A stretch of DNA of 64,000 nt. Origin: Pyxidicoccus parkwaysis. GTDB lineage: Bacteria > Myxococcota > Myxococcia > Myxococcales > Myxococcaceae. The position numbers and the translations under genes are program-made. Shown one piece after another: positions 60,717 to 64,000 of the stretch. Under the pieces are notes generated by a model. It searched no databases. It was given only the letters and a program-made list of their open reading frames with translations, and had not been told where the DNA came from. The DNA is taken from assembly GCF_017301735.1 (NCBI RefSeq), contig NZ_CP071090.1:372001-436000 (forward strand), read 5' to 3'. The stretch's first letter is position 1. Every line of letters starts with the position of its first letter.

Positions 60717-61616
60717 ATGATTCCACCAGCCGACATGCTGCTCTTCGTCGCGGTCGTTCGAGCGGAGAGCTTCACCCGGGCGGCGCGCCAGCTCGGCATC
60801 ACCAAGCAGACCGTCAGCGAGCGCATCAGCAATCTGGAGGAGCGGCTCGGAGTGCGCCTGCTCGAACGCACCACGCGGCGCGTGCGAGTCACCGGCACTG
60901 GCGCGACGTACTACGAGCGCTGTGCCGCCATCGCCGCGCAGATAGACGAGGCGAATAGTGAGGTGCAGAACCGTCAGGCGGAGCCGACCGGCCTCCTGCG
61001 GGTCTCCTCGCCGACGTTCTACGGCCGGCGATACCTGGCACCCGTCGTTTCGAAGTACCTCGCCCGCCATCCCCAGGCGCAGGTGGAGCTGGTGCTGGCG
61101 GACCGCCGCGTCCACCTCATCGAAGAGGGGCTGGATGTCGCGATTCGCATCGGCCCGCTCGACGACTCGTCGCTCGTGGCGCGAAAGCTCGGCGAGGGGC
61201 CCGTCTATTTCGTGGCGAGCCCCCGCTACCTGTCGAAGTACGGCACGCCGAACGCCCGGGAGCTCCGCTCCGCGCGCTGTATTGGCATCAGTGCGTTCGA
61301 CACGTGGGAGGCCGAGGGCGTGAAGTCTCGAATCGACCCGGTGCTGACGGTGAATGACCTCGAGCTCGCGTGTGAGGCGGCACTCGCCGGGGTCGGCATC
61401 GCGCGCGTCCCGGCCATCCTCTGCCGGGATGCGGTCCGTGACGGCCGGCTGAAGGTTCTCTTCGGCCCCGGGCCCGCTGCGATGCCTGCCATCCACGCCG
61501 TCTACCCGAGCCGGGTGAATCTTCCGGCAAAGGTCCGTGTCTTCGTGGACGCCCTGGCAACGCTGGTCGAGCCGATGCTTCCGCTGCACGGTGGCACGCG
61601 GCGCAAGCGCTCGTAA
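60717..61616 (+). CDS. LysR-family transcriptional regulator
   Basis: 299 residues: N-terminal winged helix-turn-helix (FTRAARQLGITKQTVSERISNLEERLGVRLLERTTRRVRVT) and a C-terminal periplasmic-binding-like effector domain (RVSSPTFYGRRYLAPVVSKYLARHPQAQVELVLADRRVHLIEEGLDVAIRIG in parts). ATG at 60717 starts two residues before the canonical helix; the longer frame from 60615 runs through the operator region. Divergent regulators of this kind usually control the adjacent gene, here the GST. Confidence 0.93.
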   Translation: MIPPADMLLFVAVVRAESFTRAARQLGITKQTVSERISNLEERLGVRLLERTTRRVRVTGTGATYYERCAAIAAQIDEANSEVQNRQAEPTGLLRVSSPTFYGRRYLAPVVSKYLARHPQAQVELVLADRRVHLIEEGLDVAIRIGPLDDSSLVARKLGEGPVYFVASPRYLSKYGTPNARELRSARCIGISAFDTWEAEGVKSRIDPVLTVNDLELACEAALAGVGIARVPAILCRDAVRDGRLKVLFGPGPAAMPAIHAVYPSRVNLPAKVRVFVDALATLVEPMLPLHGGTRRKRS

Positions 61617-61706
61617 CGTCTCCAGGGGCGTCGAGGCCGCGCGCGCCGGCCCGCCTTCAATGCGTCCCCGCGGCAACCGGCCCCTGCTCGACGGGCGCGC
61701 CGGGCG

Positions 61707-63716
61707 CTACACCCCGTAATGCAGCGTCAGGCTGCACATGCCGGCGCCGCATTGGCGGGGGTGGCGGTGGCAGCCGGGCTGGGGCAGTCCGGCCGCGGCG
61801 CCCATGGCGGCCCGCGCGGCGGCCACGGCCACCCGGGCCACCTCGCCCTGGTGGTTGCCCACCAGCGTCACCCCGGCGTAGGCGGCGGCCACCGCGGCCC
61901 GGGCGGAGTCCCGCAGGGTGTTCTGCTGTCCTCCGGTGAGGGGGGCGGCGATGGGCGCCTCGGGCTGGACGGGGATGTGCGGCATCATCGCCGCGGCGGC
62001 GGCGAGCATGGCCGTCGCCAGCGGCGTCACGTTCGCCAGCCCCAGCGCGGCCACGTGGTTGTAGACCGTCTGCGCCACCACGGGCGGGGACTCGCCATTG
62101 ACGGCGGAGTAGCCCAGCGCCGCGCGCGCGGCCCGGAAGGCGGCCTCCGCCGCGGCCGTTCCCACGTCCCCCTGGGTGGGCGGCGCCGCGGCGAAGGCGC
62201 CCACCACGTTGGCGGAGGTGCCGGCGCCCCCCAGGGTGGCGGCGAGCGCGTTGATGGTGGTCGCGTCCCCGGTGATGGCATACGCCCGCTGTGTGGCCCG
62301 CTTCGAGCGGGTGCCGATGGCGGGCCAGGTGGCCACGGTGTTGACCTCGGTGGTGACGTCGATGGCGACCTGGCTGTGCGCCTCGGCCAGGAGGGCCCCC
62401 ACGGGGGCGAGCCAGGCCTGGCAGGCCGCCGTCTGCACCGACGTGGCGGCGGCGTTGGCCGCGGCCAGGGTGTCCGCCAGCTCGGCGCAGGGCGCGCCGC
62501 CCAGGTTCGGCGCCCGGGCCTGCAGGTGCGTCTGGGGCGGCAGTCCCGCGGCGGCCGCGGCCAGGCGCGTGGCGACGAACGCCGCCTGCGGCTGCGCGGA
62601 CAGCCGCACGGCCTCGTAGGCGGCGGCCGCGGCGATATGGCCGAGCTGCGGGCTGGTCAGGTTGCCGCCGTGCGAGGCGACATGGGCCGCCGTGGTGGCC
62701 GAGGCCAGCACCGCGATGGCGGCGTCGCTGAGCTGGTCTCCACCGCCGCCCGCGGCGATGCCCGGCCCCACCGGCGTGCTCGCGAACTTCAGCGCCACGT
62801 TGCCCCGGGGGCCGAAATGGGGGCTCGCGCCGTCGCGCCCGGAGGTCTGCATGGCCTGGGCGTCCACGTACCCCCGGTTGGTGTACGGCGTGACGCCGTC
62901 GTCCCGGGGGTGGCCATACTTGTTGCCCGCGCCGAACGAGTGCACCACCGGCCCCGCGCCTCCAATGGGCCGCGGAATCGTGTTCTGCGTCTCCTCCGCG
63001 CCATGGTGCGAGGCCACGAGCCCCACCAGGTTCTGGTCACAGCCATGCGCGGGGATGTTGGGGAAGTGGGCATCCCCGGACAGCAGGATGTACTGGCCCG
63101 CGTTGCCGGGGTCCTCGAGGCGCAGCGCGAAGCCCGTCTGGTTGTCCACGTCAGGGCTGTTCTGGTTGTTGTCGCAGAGGATGAGGGTGATGTGCCCCAC
63201 CGTGACGGCCGCGCCGCCGCCCACCGTCGTGCGCTCGTAGAAGTCGGTGAGGTTGTAGATTTTGTTCCGGATGGCGTTGTGCAGCGGGCCCATGCCCTGG
63301 GACTTGGCGGCCCAGGTGGTGTTGGCGGTGATGGCGCTGCTCAGGGGGTTGGCGCCCAGCGCTATCTGCTGCGGCGCCTTGGTTCCAATGGAGGGAATGG
63401 CGCCGCGCCAGTGGTCCCAGTCCCAGTGGGAGAGCAGGAAGCGGGGCCGGGCGTGGTTGCAGTACCGGGGGCCCAGCTGCGCATGGCCATTCTCGGGGAA
63501 GGTGAACCGGCTGGGGCCGGAGCCGCCGCCCATGTCGTAGTAGAGGATGACCTGGCCGCTCGCGTTGAAGACGGCGTTGGCGGCCCCCTGGCCGATGTCG
63601 AGCACGCCCACGAAGCTGGGCGCCATGCTGAAGCCCGCCGCATTGTTGCCGCCGCCGGCAATCCATGTCGCGACGTGGGTGTTGAAGGTGACCGTGTTGA
63701 CGGCGTGGTGGGCCAT
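61707..63716 (-). CDS. Metallo-beta-lactamase-fold protein with Ala-rich repeat tail
   Basis: 669 residues. N-terminal half (about 1-330): FVGVLDIGQGAANAVFN, RFLLSHWDWDHWRGA (an HxDxDH variant of the MBL metal motif), ILLSGDAHF, GLVASHHGAEET and VVHSFGAGNKYGHP, resembling ComEC/Rec2-like MBL domains. C-terminal half is highly Ala-rich with three or four degenerate helical units (for example AAAAAYEAVRLSAQPQ, AAAEAAFRAARAAL, ARAAVAAAYAGVTLVGN) and a tail with Cys/His (GCHRHPRQCGAGMC). No signal peptide. ATG at 63716 lacks a clear ribosome site. 32 bases after the partial gene, so probably the same operon. Possible role in a conflict or nucleic-acid system; not established. Confidence 0.68.
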   Translation of the reverse strand: MAHHAVNTVTFNTHVATWIAGGGNNAAGFSMAPSFVGVLDIGQGAANAVFNASGQVILYYDMGGGSGPSRFTFPENGHAQLGPRYCNHARPRFLLSHWDWDHWRGAIPSIGTKAPQQIALGANPLSSAITANTTWAAKSQGMGPLHNAIRNKIYNLTDFYERTTVGGGAAVTVGHITLILCDNNQNSPDVDNQTGFALRLEDPGNAGQYILLSGDAHFPNIPAHGCDQNLVGLVASHHGAEETQNTIPRPIGGAGPVVHSFGAGNKYGHPRDDGVTPYTNRGYVDAQAMQTSGRDGASPHFGPRGNVALKFASTPVGPGIAAGGGGDQLSDAAIAVLASATTAAHVASHGGNLTSPQLGHIAAAAAYEAVRLSAQPQAAFVATRLAAAAAGLPPQTHLQARAPNLGGAPCAELADTLAAANAAATSVQTAACQAWLAPVGALLAEAHSQVAIDVTTEVNTVATWPAIGTRSKRATQRAYAITGDATTINALAATLGGAGTSANVVGAFAAAPPTQGDVGTAAAEAAFRAARAALGYSAVNGESPPVVAQTVYNHVAALGLANVTPLATAMLAAAAAMMPHIPVQPEAPIAAPLTGGQQNTLRDSARAAVAAAYAGVTLVGNHQGEVARVAVAAARAAMGAAAGLPQPGCHRHPRQCGAGMCSLTLHYGV

Positions 63717-63748
63717 GGGAGGGACTCGCGGGAACGGGAGAGGGAGCT

Positions 63749-64000
63749 TCAGCGCCCGGGATATCGCTGGGCCAGGTCGCCGGGGTGGGAGGTGGCGACC
63801 AGCGCCTGCAGCACCTGGAGGGGAGGCACCTCCATGAGGCACAGCCGCGTGGCGACGTCCCAGCTCGAGGTGAAGACGGTGGTGGGGTCCGTGCTGAAGA
63901 AGTGGGGCAGGTACTTGGTCGCCACGACGCTGTCGGGGACGGGCGAGGAGACCTCTCCCAGGTGCCACCAGGTGCCGACCTGGACCTGCTGGATGGGCTT
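63749..64000 (-). CDS. 3' end of a gene cut by the window edge
   Basis: Eighty-three codons open to the right edge of the window, ending at TGA 63749-63751. The visible end reads TTVFTSSWDVATRLCLMEVP and LQVLQALVATSHPGDLAQRYPG; no family recognised. It is 32 bases upstream of the MBL-fold gene on the same strand, so the two are likely one operon. The N terminus lies outside the window. Confidence 0.6.
   Translation of the reverse strand, partial: KPIQQVQVGTWWHLGEVSSPVPDSVVATKYLPHFFSTDPTTVFTSSWDVATRLCLMEVPPLQVLQALVATSHPGDLAQRYPGR

Overview
The window is high-GC DNA read mostly as dense, overlapping operons (ATGA and GTGA junctions). It looks like a myxobacterium of the Myxococcus/Corallococcus/Pyxidicoccus type. 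The indicators are a Hanks-type Ser/Thr kinase with a Pro-rich linker, SitA-like lipoprotein toxins with cognate immunity genes, myxobacterial DUF5953/Imm52/Imm11-type immunity proteins, an alternative complex III linked to a caa3-type oxidase, and many two-component and FHA proteins. No tRNA, rRNA, CRISPR array, integrase or IS element was recognised.

Layout. 0-2.6 kb: the 3' part of a Ser/Thr kinase, then (minus strand) a DUF5953 immunity-type gene preceded by a 52-codon remnant that looks like an internally deleted DUF6310-type lipoprotein. 2.96-14.4 kb: an eleven-gene respiratory operon, actABCDEF, a small membrane gene, then coxBACD (A2-type oxidase, cytochrome c fused to subunit II). 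14.6-18.5 kb: a CocE-like secreted hydrolase, then a minus-strand AHH nuclease toxin with two immunity-type genes (Imm11 and Imm49). 18.7-24.6 kb: a membrane-bound formate dehydrogenase operon. The catalytic subunit is read through an in-frame UGA with a SECIS-like hairpin, so it is very probably a selenoprotein. 24.9-28.4 kb: an enolase-superfamily enzyme, a GH15 glucoamylase-like enzyme and a small membrane protein. 28.35-33.6 kb: divergent YdiJ-like FAD/Fe-S oxidoreductase and a PoxB-like ThDP enzyme. 33.6-40.8 kb: a PAS histidine kinase and a CbrAB-like system (Na+/solute symporter fused to a histidine kinase, plus an NtrC-type regulator).

40.9-46.5 kb: the most striking accessory locus, one co-directional cassette of beta-barrel-like protein (apparently frameshifted), Tox-REase-5 lipoprotein toxin, Imm52, SitA5-like HNH-type lipoprotein toxin and DUF2019. 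It looks like two contact-dependent toxin/immunity pairs stacked in one transcription unit. 46.7-51.6 kb: a kinase remnant, an orphan PilB/GspE-type ATPase, an FHA protein, a small CULT (cereblon-like) domain protein, an Eis-like acetyltransferase and a lower-GC hypothetical gene. 51.7-59.8 kb: a BlaI-type repressor with tandem operators and an M56 metallopeptidase, converging on a CusCBA-type Cu/Ag efflux operon with a Cys-rich leader gene. 60-61.6 kb: divergent glutathione S-transferase and LysR genes sharing inverted repeats. 61.7-64 kb: an unusual metallo-beta-lactamase-fold protein with a long Ala-rich tail, and the end of a further gene cut by the window edge.

All family assignments come from reading motifs and from recalled family knowledge; no database search was run.
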